Part shown: in pieces, positions 25,915 to 35,526 of the stretch
How the letters are laid out: each line of letters begins with the position of its first letter
Numbering within the stretch: position 1 is the first letter of the stretch
Assembly: GCF_900128955.1 (NCBI RefSeq)
Contig: NZ_FQTY01000002.1
Coordinates: 248,001-312,000, forward strand
From: Tissierella praeacuta DSM 18095
GTDB lineage: Bacteria > Bacillota > Clostridia > Tissierellales > Tissierellaceae
Reading direction: 5' to 3'
Length of the DNA: 64,000 bases
Notes under the pieces: model-generated
Databases searched by the model: none
What the model saw: the letters and a program-made list of their open reading frames with translations, nothing else
Told to the model about the DNA's origin: nothing
Translations under genes and position numbers: made by a program

Positions 25915-26844
25915 ATGTTTAAATTTGTAATGAAAAGAATAATGTACTCATTAATTACTTTGTTTCTAATTATTACTGCAACATTTTTTTTAATAGCAGG
26001 TGCTCCTGGAGATCCAATTGCAGCTAAAGTTGGACAAATGCCTGAAAAGGCACAGGGGGTAATTCGTGCTAGATATGGTTTGGATAAACCAGTTACTGAA
26101 AGATATATAATTTATATGAAACATCTTTTAACTACTGGGGATTTTGGAGAGTCCATTATCTATACAGGAAAGTCTGCAAACGATGTTATCAAAGACAATG
26201 CTCCTATTTCAGCTAGAATAGGAATTATAGCTATAGCATTACAAATCACTATAGGAGTATTGTTGGGTCTTGTTTCAGCTCTTAATAGGGAAAAATTAGG
26301 AGACCATATAATACGGGTATGTGTTGTTCTAGCCATATGTGTTCCTAGTTTTGTAGTTGCAGCATTACTTCAATATTTTGTGGCTTTTAAGTGGAAATTA
26401 GCTCCAGTCTTTGGATGGGGACAATTAAAACATTATACTTTGCCAGTAATAGCATATGCAGCTGGAGGTATTGCAAGCTATACAAAGTTTATGAGAAGTA
26501 GTACCATTTCCGTAATTAGCGAAGATTATATTATTACTGCAAAGGCAAAGGGATGTAAGAAAAAAAGAATTATTAAAAAACACATTTTAAGAAATTCTAT
26601 GATTCCTATTGTGACCATGATTGGTCCAGCAGTTGCAGGAATATTTGGAGGTTCTTTTATACTGGAAAAGATGTTTTCAATACCTGGACTTGGTAATTAC
26701 TATATAAAGGCTGTTTCTGACAGCGATTATACCATGATAATAGGACTTACCATATTTTTTGCAATACTATATACCATAGCATTAATTTTAGTTGATATCT
26801 TATATGGTATTGTTGATCCAAGAATTAGAGTTGCAAAGTCTTAG
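25915..26844 (+). CDS. dppB: dipeptide/oligopeptide ABC transporter permease (DppB-like)
   Basis: 309 residues, BPD_transp_1 permease with MKRIMYSLITLFLIITATFF as first helix region (start FVMKRIMYSL) and coupling loop ITAKAKGCKKKRIIKKHI. The ATG follows AAGAAAGG. First gene of a dppBCDF-A operon in which the binding protein is last. Membrane subunit paired with the next gene. Confidence 0.92.
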   Translation: MFKFVMKRIMYSLITLFLIITATFFLIAGAPGDPIAAKVGQMPEKAQGVIRARYGLDKPVTERYIIYMKHLLTTGDFGESIIYTGKSANDVIKDNAPISARIGIIAIALQITIGVLLGLVSALNREKLGDHIIRVCVVLAICVPSFVVAALLQYFVAFKWKLAPVFGWGQLKHYTLPVIAYAAGGIASYTKFMRSSTISVISEDYIITAKAKGCKKKRIIKKHILRNSMIPIVTMIGPAVAGIFGGSFILEKMFSIPGLGNYYIKAVSDSDYTMIIGLTIFFAILYTIALILVDILYGIVDPRIRVAKS

Positions 26845-26872
26845 ACAAAAATAATAGCGAGGTAATGATAAT

Positions 26873-27829
26873 ATGAATAGTTTAGAGAGTAATATAGGTA
26901 TAGTTCATAGTGATGTGGTTATTACAGAGGATATGTTTAAAAGAGTTGGTACAGAAGGACTATCTGGTGAGCAACTATCTAAGCCTTCCCTAACTTATTG
27001 GGCAGACGTTTGGAGAAGATTTAAGGCAAATAGATTAGCAATTATAGGATTAGTATTATTGATATTGGTGGTTTTGACCATATATGTTGGACCATTGCTT
27101 TCAGGTAAAGATTATCAGTATATGGATTCATCAGTAAAAAGCTTACGACCTAATAGTGAATATTGGTTTGGTACTGATGATATGGGTAGGGATATTTTTA
27201 CGAGAGTATGTGTTGGAGGACGAATTTCCATATTAATAGGGCTTAGTTGTACACTTGTAATGTTTGTTATTGGTTCCTTATTAGGTGCTGTTGCAGGACT
27301 GAAGGGTGGTTGGATTGATAACACTATTATGAGATTTGCCGAGTTTATTGGAAATTTACCTTATTTAATTATTGTGTTAATACTTTCTGTAGTGTTGGGA
27401 AGAAGCATATTTTCATTAGTATTGGCAATGAGTCTTACGTCTTGGGTGGGAACTACTAGAATGGTAAGAGGGCAAATATTACAAATTAAAGAACAGGATT
27501 ATGTTGAAGCTGCTAGAGCCTTAGGTTCCAATACTGGAAGGATTATTATGAAGCATCTTTTGCCAAATACATTGGGGATTATAATGGTTGATATTACTAT
27601 GTCAGTACCAGGGTTTATTTTTGGTGAAGCATTTCTTAGCTATATAGGTTTGGGAGTAAGAGCACCTAAGACCAGTTGGGGTGCTTTGGCATCTGCAGGG
27701 CAGCAAAGATTAATGTTTTATCCTCATGAATTATTTTTCCCTTGCATGATGATTGTTTTGACCATGTTGGCATTTCATCTAATAGGTGACGGTCTTTCAG
27801 ATGCATTAGACCCAAAGTTAAGAAAGTAG
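26873..27829 (+). CDS. dppC: dipeptide/oligopeptide ABC transporter permease (DppC-like)
   Basis: 318 residues with a cytoplasmic N-terminal tail, TM region, external motif FGTDDMGRDIFTRV and coupling loop EAARALGSNTGRIIMKHLLP. The ATG follows GCGAGG. It lies 28 bases after dppB and 9 bases before dppD. Confidence 0.92.
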   Translation: MNSLESNIGIVHSDVVITEDMFKRVGTEGLSGEQLSKPSLTYWADVWRRFKANRLAIIGLVLLILVVLTIYVGPLLSGKDYQYMDSSVKSLRPNSEYWFGTDDMGRDIFTRVCVGGRISILIGLSCTLVMFVIGSLLGAVAGLKGGWIDNTIMRFAEFIGNLPYLIIVLILSVVLGRSIFSLVLAMSLTSWVGTTRMVRGQILQIKEQDYVEAARALGSNTGRIIMKHLLPNTLGIIMVDITMSVPGFIFGEAFLSYIGLGVRAPKTSWGALASAGQQRLMFYPHELFFPCMMIVLTMLAFHLIGDGLSDALDPKLRK

Positions 27830-27838
27830 GTGTACTAA

Positions 27839-28882
27839 ATGAATGATAAAAGGATATTAGAGGTAAAGAATTTAAATGTTTCATTTAATACATATGCAGG
27901 TACAGCATATGCAGTTAGGGGTATTGATTTTTATTTGGATAAGGGAGAAAATCTGGCTATAGTTGGAGAATCTGGATGCGGTAAGACGGTAACATCTAAG
28001 GCTATCATGGGACTGCTGCCTAGTCCTCAATCAGTAGTTCAGAGAAAAGATTCTGCTATTAATTTTTGTGGTAAAAATCTTCTTGATTTTAATGAAGCTG
28101 AGATGGCGGGAATTAGGGGGAAAGAAATTTCTATGATATTTCAAGATCCTATGACATCTTTAAATCCTACTATGAAAATTGGAGAACAAATAGCAGAAAG
28201 TGTTTTTTTACATAATAATGTATCTCATAGTGATGCTAGGAAGATTGCTCTTAAAATGCTTGAATTAGTTAAAATACCTAATGCAAAGATGAGATTAAAA
28301 CAATATCCCTTTGAATTCTCGGGAGGAATGAGGCAAAGAGCCATGATAGCAATTGCCCTTGCCTGCAATCCAAAGATATTAATAGCCGATGAGCCTACAA
28401 CCGCATTAGATGTAACTATTCAAGCACAAATTATGGAGCTAATAGCTGATTTACAGAGAGAACTAAATACTGGTGTTATATTAGTTACTCATGATTTAGG
28501 AGTTGTAGCAAGTGTTGCAGATAGGATACAAGTCATGTATGCTGGTAAGATTGTTGAAAGAGGTACTGTAGATGAAATTTTCTATAATCCAAAACATCCT
28601 TATACCTTTGCACTTTTAAAATCTGTGCCAAAATTGAGTTCCAATAACAAAGAAATATTATATTCTTTGACTGGTACGCCACCTGATTTAATAAATCCAC
28701 CTATAGGTTGTCCATTTGCACCAAGATGTGAGTTTGGAATGACGATTTGTAGAGTAAAGTATCCCGAGACAATATCTTTTGGAGAAACACAAGAATGTTC
28801 TTGTTGGCTTCATGATAAAAGGGCTGATGTTAGGGGTGTGCCAAGGGAATTATTACAAAGGGGTGAAGTATATGGAAAATAA
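27839..28882 (+). CDS. dppD: peptide ABC transporter ATPase (DppD-like) with cysteine-rich C-terminus
   Basis: 347 residues. Walker [25 protein letters not shown] and THDLG are intact. The C-terminal oligo_HPY domain carries GCPFAPRC, MTIC and CSCWL, the cysteines known in a related DppD-DppF structure to hold a 4Fe-4S cluster. This contrasts with the OppD at 20378, where they are gone. Confidence 0.93.
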   Translation: MNDKRILEVKNLNVSFNTYAGTAYAVRGIDFYLDKGENLAIVGESGCGKTVTSKAIMGLLPSPQSVVQRKDSAINFCGKNLLDFNEAEMAGIRGKEISMIFQDPMTSLNPTMKIGEQIAESVFLHNNVSHSDARKIALKMLELVKIPNAKMRLKQYPFEFSGGMRQRAMIAIALACNPKILIADEPTTALDVTIQAQIMELIADLQRELNTGVILVTHDLGVVASVADRIQVMYAGKIVERGTVDEIFYNPKHPYTFALLKSVPKLSSNNKEILYSLTGTPPDLINPPIGCPFAPRCEFGMTICRVKYPETISFGETQECSCWLHDKRADVRGVPRELLQRGEVYGK

Positions 28883-29846
28883 AGAGGTACTAATCCAAGT
28901 AAAAAATTTAAAAAAATACTTCGAAGTTGGAAGAAATAATATATTAAAAGCTGTTGATGATGTGAGCTTTAATATATATAGGGGTGAAACCTTAGGGCTT
29001 GTTGGAGAATCTGGCTGTGGGAAAACTACTTGCGGGAAAACTGTAATGGGCTTGTATGATGCTACTGGTGGAGAAATAGTTTATGATGGAGTAAATATAC
29101 ATAGTTTGAATCCTAGGGAGAAAAAGGAATTTACTAAAAAAGCTCAAATTATATTTCAAGACCCCTATTCTTCTTTAAATCCAAGAATGACAGTAGGAGA
29201 TATTATTAGTGAAGGTATAGATATCCATGGTCTGTATAAAGGTAAGGCTAGGGAGGAAAAAATTTTTGAAATGCTTGAAACTGTAGGATTAAATAAAGAG
29301 CATGCTTCTAGATTTCCCCATGAATTTTCTGGAGGACAAAGACAAAGAATTGGAATAGCAAGGGCATTAGCTGTGGAGCCTGATTTTATAGTTTGCGATG
29401 AGCCTATTTCAGCCCTTGATGTTTCAATACAAGCACAAGTTGTAAACCTTTTAATTGAGCTGCAAAAGACAAGAGGTCTTACATATTTATTCATAGCACA
29501 TGATTTATCAATGATTAAACATATATCAGACAGAGTCGGTGTAATGTATCTTGGCAGTTTAGTAGAATTTACAACTAGCGATGCACTTTATAAAAATCCA
29601 TTACACCCATATACAAAGGCCTTATTATCTGCAATACCAATACCTGATCCTAATGAAGAGAGGGAGAAAAAACGAATACCAATAGATGGAGAAATACCAA
29701 GCCCTATTAATCCTCTTCCTGGATGTAAATTTTCTTCAAGATGTAAATTTGCTATGGAAATATGTAAAGAAAAGATGCCCTCACTTATGGAAGTGGGCAA
29801 GGAGCATTTTGTTGCTTGTCATATGATAAAAAATACTAGCCTTTAA
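28872..29846 (+). CDS. dppF: peptide ABC transporter ATPase (DppF-like)
   Basis: 324 residues from the ATG at 28872, which follows AAAGGGGTGA and overlaps the end of dppD by 11 bases; a longer frame from 28779 lies inside dppD and has no ribosome site. Walker A GESGCGKT, signature FSGGQRQR and Walker B FIVCDEPI are intact. The C-terminus keeps GCKFSSRC, MEIC and FVACH, a second cysteine-rich motif. Confidence 0.93.
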   Translation: MENKEVLIQVKNLKKYFEVGRNNILKAVDDVSFNIYRGETLGLVGESGCGKTTCGKTVMGLYDATGGEIVYDGVNIHSLNPREKKEFTKKAQIIFQDPYSSLNPRMTVGDIISEGIDIHGLYKGKAREEKIFEMLETVGLNKEHASRFPHEFSGGQRQRIGIARALAVEPDFIVCDEPISALDVSIQAQVVNLLIELQKTRGLTYLFIAHDLSMIKHISDRVGVMYLGSLVEFTTSDALYKNPLHPYTKALLSAIPIPDPNEEREKKRIPIDGEIPSPINPLPGCKFSSRCKFAMEICKEKMPSLMEVGKEHFVACHMIKNTSL

Positions 29847-29894
29847 TAGCATTAGCTTTTAAAGTATAAAATCAATGTCAATAAGGAGGAGAAA

Positions 29895-31649
29895 ATGAAA
29901 AATTTTAAGAAGGTAATAGTTTTAATAATTGTTTTTACTTTGTGTTTTGGTACATTAACCGGATGTGGAAAGAAAGGAGATGCACCGACAAATACGGGAA
30001 ATGAAATAGGTACAGATTCTAATAATAAAGACACAATCCAAATGGACAAAGAACAAGTTTATAGGTTTAGTGATAAGAGTGATATAACAGGTCTTAACCC
30101 AATGCTCAATACTACAGGCCCTGATAATGGCACTCATGATTTTATTTTTGAAACCTTAGTTGCAGATGTGGCAGATGAAAATTGCAATTCAATAATAAAG
30201 CCAGCAGCAGCAAAGGACTGGACAATTAGTGAAGATGGAATGGTTTATACTTTTAATATTAGAGAAAATGCCCTATGGAATGATGGTGTTCCTGTAACAG
30301 CAAATGACTTCTTATTTACATTTAGGACAATGGCTACACCAGAAATAGGCTCTACCAATGCTTGGTTATTTGATGGGATTATTTTAAACTTTGCAGAAGC
30401 ACTTTATAATGATGGTACAAACCCAAAATATAATAAAAAGCCTGAAGATATTGGTGTAAAAGTAATTGATGAGAAAACCATTGAATTTACATTGACTAAA
30501 CCCTATGGGTATTTTCTTGATTTGCTTTCTGGTGCAAAACCAATTAGACAGGATAAATATGAAGAGTATGGAAGTTCATATGGTTCATCTATAGATAAGA
30601 TTGTAATGAATGGACCATTTATAATGGAAAGCTGGGATCCAAATGTTCAAATTACCTTTGTTAAAAATGAGAAATACTGGAACGCAGAAAATATAAAACT
30701 TCAAAAAGTTGAGAGAAAAGTTATTCAGGATACTGCTACAGCTGCACAGGCATTAATTAGTGGAGAAATTGATGTTGTTGATACAAATGATCCCGATTGG
30801 AAAAAGCTTATTAGTGAAGATGGAAGATTTGAAACTATAGTTGTACCTGATAATGCACCTGAATTTTTAGGATTTAATTGCAAAAACAAATATTTCAAAA
30901 ATCCAAAGATAAGATTAGCTTTTTCATTGGCATTTGATAGGGAAAAATATCTTGATGATTTAAGAGAAGGACAGGGTGAGCCGCTTTATTCATTGATGCC
31001 AGGTATCACTAATGTTGGAGATGAATTATATAGTGAAAGAACTAATGGCAAAAATCAAGTTCTAAAGGAACTTATGAAACAATATCCAGACCCTAAGGCA
31101 CTTTTAATAGAAGGACTTATAGAGGAAGGATTTGATCCAGATCCAGCAAAGATGGATATTAGTTATGCTACAAGGGGCACAACTGAATATTCGAAGAAAT
31201 CAGCAGAGTGGTTATTGCAGCAATGGAAGGAAAAGCTAGGTGTTGAAATAAAAATTGATATGATAGAATGGAATGTTATGTGGGATAGAGTTGATGCAGG
31301 GGATTACGATATCTGTACTGCTGGTTGGGGACCTTATTATAATGACCCTAATGCTTTATTAGAATTATATGATCCTGTAAATGGATATTTCAACACTGCT
31401 AAATCTGGTTGGGATGGACCAGACGCCGATAGATTTGTTGAAATATTAGAGAAGGCATCTAATACTCCTGACAACCAAGAAAGGGCAGAATTGTTTGTAG
31501 AAGCAGAAAAAATTCTTGTAGGGACAGGTGTAATAGCTCCAACTTATTCTAAATCATTAACAACATTTTTAGCCAAGTATGTAAAGGGATACTATGTTAA
31601 TCCACATTCTAGTTTAGATTATAGTTTAATTTATATATCAGGAAGGTAA
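29895..31649 (+). CDS. dppA-like SBP: peptide ABC transporter substrate-binding lipoprotein (SBP_bac_5)
   Basis: 584 residues with signal peptide and lipobox LTGC (Cys24). DWTISEDGMVYTFNIRENALW is the family signature, cited by its core YTFNIRENALW. WGPYYNDPNALLELY and the C-terminal region match Dpp/Opp binders. The ATG follows AAGGAGGAG. It closes the second peptide transporter operon, 48 bases after dppF. The different SBP and EBP suggest a peptide class distinct from the opp system. Confidence 0.92.
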   Translation: MKNFKKVIVLIIVFTLCFGTLTGCGKKGDAPTNTGNEIGTDSNNKDTIQMDKEQVYRFSDKSDITGLNPMLNTTGPDNGTHDFIFETLVADVADENCNSIIKPAAAKDWTISEDGMVYTFNIRENALWNDGVPVTANDFLFTFRTMATPEIGSTNAWLFDGIILNFAEALYNDGTNPKYNKKPEDIGVKVIDEKTIEFTLTKPYGYFLDLLSGAKPIRQDKYEEYGSSYGSSIDKIVMNGPFIMESWDPNVQITFVKNEKYWNAENIKLQKVERKVIQDTATAAQALISGEIDVVDTNDPDWKKLISEDGRFETIVVPDNAPEFLGFNCKNKYFKNPKIRLAFSLAFDREKYLDDLREGQGEPLYSLMPGITNVGDELYSERTNGKNQVLKELMKQYPDPKALLIEGLIEEGFDPDPAKMDISYATRGTTEYSKKSAEWLLQQWKEKLGVEIKIDMIEWNVMWDRVDAGDYDICTAGWGPYYNDPNALLELYDPVNGYFNTAKSGWDGPDADRFVEILEKASNTPDNQERAELFVEAEKILVGTGVIAPTYSKSLTTFLAKYVKGYYVNPHSSLDYSLIYISGR

Positions 31650-31699
31650 AGACTTATTTTATAGATTGTAGGAAATTTTAAATACTCCCTTAATCTATT

Positions 31700-31750
31700 T
31701 ATTTTAGGCAAGATATATTTTATTTTTACATTATATCTTGCCTAAATATA
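31700..31750 (+). terminator. terminator after the second transporter operon
   Basis: TTTAGGCAAGATATA pairs with TATATCTTGCCTAAA around a T-rich loop. No good U-tract follows, but the stem is long and lies 50 bases after the SBP stop. Confidence 0.65.
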
Positions 31751-31802
31751 GATTATAGTATATATTATTGTTCGATGTATAATATTAATTTTGAGGTGCA
31801 AA

Positions 31803-32882
31803 GTGATTTACATAATGATAGTTTTTTCAATTATAGCAGGAATAGATAAGATATTAAATAATAGATTTGGACTAGGAGAGAAATTTGATGAAGGATTTAA
31901 ATCTTTAGGAGAATTAGCTCTAACTATAATTGGTATCTATAGTTTATCACCAATTATAGGGAAGAAACTTGTATTTCTATTGGATCCTTTAGCTAAGTTA
32001 ATTAAAGTAGATCCTTCTGTTTTTTTAAGCAGTATATTGGCTGTAGATTTAGGTGGGTATGCAACCAGTATGGAAATAGCACATTCAGAAATAATAGGAA
32101 GATTTAATGGACTTATATTGGCTTCTATTTTAGGTGCTACAATTTCTTTTACAATTCCAGTGGCAGTTGGATTTATATCTAAGGAAGATTTTAAGTTCTT
32201 TGCTAAGGGAACCTTAGCAGGTATTATTACCATACCCCTTGGAATGATTGTAGGCGGAGTTATGATGGGGATTGAATTCATAGATATTATTTTAAATCTA
32301 ATACCAGTTACAATATTTTCCATTATAATAATTTGGGGACTATTTAAATCTCCAAATAATATGATTAAGGTTTTCAGCATAATTGGTAGGATAATTATAA
32401 TCATCAGTACAATAGGACTAATTGCAAATATTATTAGTTTTATGTTTGGATATAATTTAATCAAAGGCATATTGCCTATAGAAGAAGGGGCTATGCTTGT
32501 GGTGAAAATTGGTATTATATTATCTGGTGCCTATCCAATGTTTTATTTTTTATCAAAGATATTAAACAAATATTTGTCTAAAATAGGTAAAGAGTTTGGA
32601 TTAGATGATTATTCCATACTTGGTATACTTAGTTCCTTAGCTAATTGTATTCCTATGTTGGGAATTTACCATAAGATGAATGAAAAAGGGAAGATACTAA
32701 ATGCTTCCTTTGTTGTGTCTGGTGCATTTACTTTTGGCGGGCAACTTGGATATATATCATCAGTATCAGAAGAAACAGTTGCTCCATTTATAGCTAGCAA
32801 ATTAGTAGCAGGAGTTAGTGCTATTTTTGTAGCTATGTTATTAATAAGATTAGAAAATTCTAAGGGTGATAGCAATATTTGA
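31803..32882 (+). CDS. eutH: EutH-family membrane protein (ethanolamine permease type)
   Basis: About 359 residues with ten or so hydrophobic helices. AVDLGGYATSMEIAHSEIIG and the C-terminal GAFTFGGQLGYISSVS match EutH. Family members are linked to ethanolamine uptake or diffusion. The GTG at 31803 is preferred, with GAGGTG just before it; TTG 31791 overlaps that site. No other eut gene is seen, so it stands alone and its substrate is uncertain. It is followed by a strong terminator. Confidence 0.85.
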   Translation: MIYIMIVFSIIAGIDKILNNRFGLGEKFDEGFKSLGELALTIIGIYSLSPIIGKKLVFLLDPLAKLIKVDPSVFLSSILAVDLGGYATSMEIAHSEIIGRFNGLILASILGATISFTIPVAVGFISKEDFKFFAKGTLAGIITIPLGMIVGGVMMGIEFIDIILNLIPVTIFSIIIIWGLFKSPNNMIKVFSIIGRIIIIISTIGLIANIISFMFGYNLIKGILPIEEGAMLVVKIGIILSGAYPMFYFLSKILNKYLSKIGKEFGLDDYSILGILSSLANCIPMLGIYHKMNEKGKILNASFVVSGAFTFGGQLGYISSVSEETVAPFIASKLVAGVSAIFVAMLLIRLENSKGDSNI

Positions 32883-32903
32883 AATTGAATCCGTATTTAA
32901 ATG

Positions 32904-32964
32904 AAAAAATGCTCATTTCTGATAAAAATCGAAATAAGATTAAAATCAGAAATGAGCATTTTTT
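32904..32964 (+). terminator. strong terminator after eutH
   Basis: Twenty-base perfect arms starting AAAAAATGCTCATTTCTGAT around a 21-base loop, ending in TTTTTT. Confidence 0.9.
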
Positions 32965-33065
32965 ATAGCAACAGAAAGAAGGGAAAAAATAAGTTAAAAC
33001 AATTTATTAAAAATTATGTTATTATTAAAGAAAATATTATATAAAATTTATAAGGGGGGAAGTAA

Positions 33066-34493
33066 ATGAAAAAGGAGTTTAAATACAAAAAGTTGATATT
33101 AGGTCTTATACCGATTTTTATATTAAACGGATTTATTACACCAATACCAAAAGAAACTTCCTTTGAAGGCATAGATAGAAATGCTCAAAATATTGAGTTT
33201 TTATATGATTTAACTTATAAAAAAGATGGGAATTCAGTTAAAGAACAAAGCATATTCAAGGAACAATTAAAGTTAATTGAAGAGGCAGAAAAATTTATAA
33301 TTGCAGATATGTTTTTATTTAATGATGATTACAATAGAAAATTTAAAGTAGAATATCCAAATATATCAGAACAATTGACTAATGCTTTGATTAAAAAGAA
33401 AAACAGTAATCCAAAAATAAAGATTATATTCATTACAGATGAAATTAATAATTTTTATGGTGTATATGAATCCCATTATATTAAAAGATTAAAGGACAAT
33501 AATATTGATGTAGTTATTACTAACTTAGAAAAACTGAGGGATTCCAATCCTATATATTCAGGAATTTGGAGAAGTTTAATTAAATGGTTTGGAACATCGG
33601 GAAAAGGCTGGTTACCAAATTCTTTTAGACCTGATTCATCGAAAGTTACATTAAGAGGATATTTAAAACTATTAAATTTTAAAGCCAATCATAGGAAGGT
33701 TATTATTTCAGAAAAAGATGCAATTGTATCATCTATGAATCCTCATGATGCTAGTGGATATCATTCAAATATAGGATTTAAAATGAATGGAGATATTATT
33801 TTGGATTTAATTTCATCTGAATTGGAAATTGCTAAATTATCTGGCTATAAAGGAGAATATGAGTTTAAAATTTCTCCAAACTTAAATGTAGAAGAAATCA
33901 ATTCAACAACAATAGCTCTTATAACTGAAAGTAAAATACGAGATAATCTTATAAAAGAAATTAAAAATACTAAAAAAGGCAATAAAATTATGATAGGTAT
34001 GTTTTATTTATCCCATAGGGATATAATAAATGAATTAATTGATGCAGATGAACGTGGAGTAGATGTAAAAATAATATTAGATCCTAACAAAGATGCTTTT
34101 GGGATTGAGAAAAATGGTATTCCCAATAGACAGGTTGCATATGAAATGAAGAAAAAAAGCAATAATTCTATAGATATAAAGTGGTACGATACTTATGGAG
34201 AACAATATCATAGTAAGATAGTCATAATAGAAAAAGAAAATCAAGTTGTTGTAATAGGAGGTTCTGCTAACTTGACTAGAAGAAATCTAGATGATTATAA
34301 TTTAGAAACCAATGTAATGGTTAAGACTTTAAAGGATACTAAATTATATGAAGATATAAAAGGTTATTTCAATAGGATATGGACAAATGAAGATGGGAAT
34401 TATACCATTGAATATGAAAATTATAGAGAGGGTTCCTTTATGAAGACATTGATTTATCGTTTCCAAGAATGGAGTGGACTGTCTACTTTTTAA
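33066..34493 (+). CDS. phospholipase D-like protein, exported or membrane-anchored
   Basis: 475 residues with an N-terminal hydrophobic anchor (~10-27). Two HKD-type motifs are present: NHRKVIISEKDAIV (~200) and YHSKIVIIEKENQVVVIGGSAN (~385), cited by YHSKIVIIE. In both, HxK is followed at the Asp position by Glu. This is the PLD/cardiolipin-synthase-like superfamily, acting on phosphodiesters. Typical cardiolipin synthases have two N-terminal helices, so this one is more likely a PLD-type enzyme of unknown substrate. The ATG follows AAGGGGGGAAG. It is monocistronic. Confidence 0.85.
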   Translation: MKKEFKYKKLILGLIPIFILNGFITPIPKETSFEGIDRNAQNIEFLYDLTYKKDGNSVKEQSIFKEQLKLIEEAEKFIIADMFLFNDDYNRKFKVEYPNISEQLTNALIKKKNSNPKIKIIFITDEINNFYGVYESHYIKRLKDNNIDVVITNLEKLRDSNPIYSGIWRSLIKWFGTSGKGWLPNSFRPDSSKVTLRGYLKLLNFKANHRKVIISEKDAIVSSMNPHDASGYHSNIGFKMNGDIILDLISSELEIAKLSGYKGEYEFKISPNLNVEEINSTTIALITESKIRDNLIKEIKNTKKGNKIMIGMFYLSHRDIINELIDADERGVDVKIILDPNKDAFGIEKNGIPNRQVAYEMKKKSNNSIDIKWYDTYGEQYHSKIVIIEKENQVVVIGGSANLTRRNLDDYNLETNVMVKTLKDTKLYEDIKGYFNRIWTNEDGNYTIEYENYREGSFMKTLIYRFQEWSGLSTF

Positions 34494-34580
34494 GTATAAA
34501 ATGAGTATAGATAATAAGTAAAATATGTTAATATATTATATATTAATATATTTTATTAGGAGAAAGAAAGGGGATATAAG

Positions 34581-35339
34581 ATGTTAAGCTATTATGGTAG
34601 TTTGTCATCAGAAGTATATGATATGGATAAACCTATAGGTCATTCTTTTGGTGATGTAGAATTTTATATAAATAGATTAGAAACCTGTAAAGGACATATT
34701 CTTGAACCTGCAACGGGAACAGGGAGAATATTAATTCCTCTTTTGGAAAAAGGATTAAAGGTTGATGGTTTTGATAGTTCAAAAGAGATGTTGAGTATAT
34801 GTGAGAGTAATTGTAAGAAAAGAGGCTTACAAACTAAACTCTTTGAGGCAAGAATGGAGGATTTTTCACAAGATAAAAAATATGATGCTATTATAGTTCC
34901 AACAGGAACATTTCTTCTGCTACATAAAAGATCGGATTCAATAAAGGCACTAAAAAACTTTTATAATCATTTATCTAATGGGGGTAGATTAATTTTAGAT
35001 ATATTTTTGCAAAGGGATATTTCTATAGGCATAGTTTCTACAAAAACTTGGGAATGCTCTAATGGAGATATAATTACATTGGAGAATAAAGTTGTAGAAG
35101 TTGACTATATAAATCAATACACAATTTCCCATGGCAGATATGAAAGGTGGCGTGAAGGAGTGCTTTTACAAACTGAACTAGAGCATTTCCCATTACGATG
35201 GTATGGGGTAGAGGAATTTAGATTAATACTTGAAGGTATAGGATTTAAGAATATTGTGATTTCTTCAGATTATAATTTTGGGAAGTATCCATCAAATACT
35301 GAAGAGATAATCACTTTTGAAGCTGTTGCTATTAAATAA
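34581..35339 (+). CDS. class I SAM-dependent methyltransferase
   Basis: 252 residues with a Rossmann-type SAM-binding core: motif I LEPATGTGRILIPL, acidic loop VDGFDSSKEML, and motif IV YDAIIVPTGTF. The substrate cannot be told from sequence. The ATG follows AAAGGGG. It is flanked by the PLD-like gene and a strong terminator, so probably a single gene. Confidence 0.88.
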   Translation: MLSYYGSLSSEVYDMDKPIGHSFGDVEFYINRLETCKGHILEPATGTGRILIPLLEKGLKVDGFDSSKEMLSICESNCKKRGLQTKLFEARMEDFSQDKKYDAIIVPTGTFLLLHKRSDSIKALKNFYNHLSNGGRLILDIFLQRDISIGIVSTKTWECSNGDIITLENKVVEVDYINQYTISHGRYERWREGVLLQTELEHFPLRWYGVEEFRLILEGIGFKNIVISSDYNFGKYPSNTEEIITFEAVAIK

Positions 35340-35432
35340 TGTCCTAAAATCCCAATATGAAATATTTCTAAAATACTTTTATAAAGAAAAGTGGAAGGTT
35401 ATTTATCCAGATTAAAGTTTTAATTATAGTTT

Positions 35433-35489
35433 AGTTCATTTATATTGAAAGATATTATAATATCTTTCAATATAAATGAACTTTTTTAG
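35433..35489 (+). terminator. 50-bp perfect palindromic terminator
   Basis: Two perfect 25-base arms (from AGTTCATTTATATTGAAAG) followed by TTTTTT. It terminates the methyltransferase transcript and lies directly before the ECF sigma gene. An ATG at 35476 is inside its right arm and is therefore an unlikely start for that gene. Confidence 0.9.
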
Positions 35490-35526
35490 TGTTACAATAC
35501 TCTTATATAGAGATAGGGGTGAGACG

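Noticed and set aside
31937-32470. A 177-residue open frame on the reverse strand
   Set aside because: Shadow of the EutH-like gene; hydrophobic only because the sense strand codes membrane helices.
34501-34560. AT-rich dyad TTAATATATTATATATTAA as operator
   Set aside because: Simple AT composition makes such dyads frequent here; no partner regulator or repeat of the motif.
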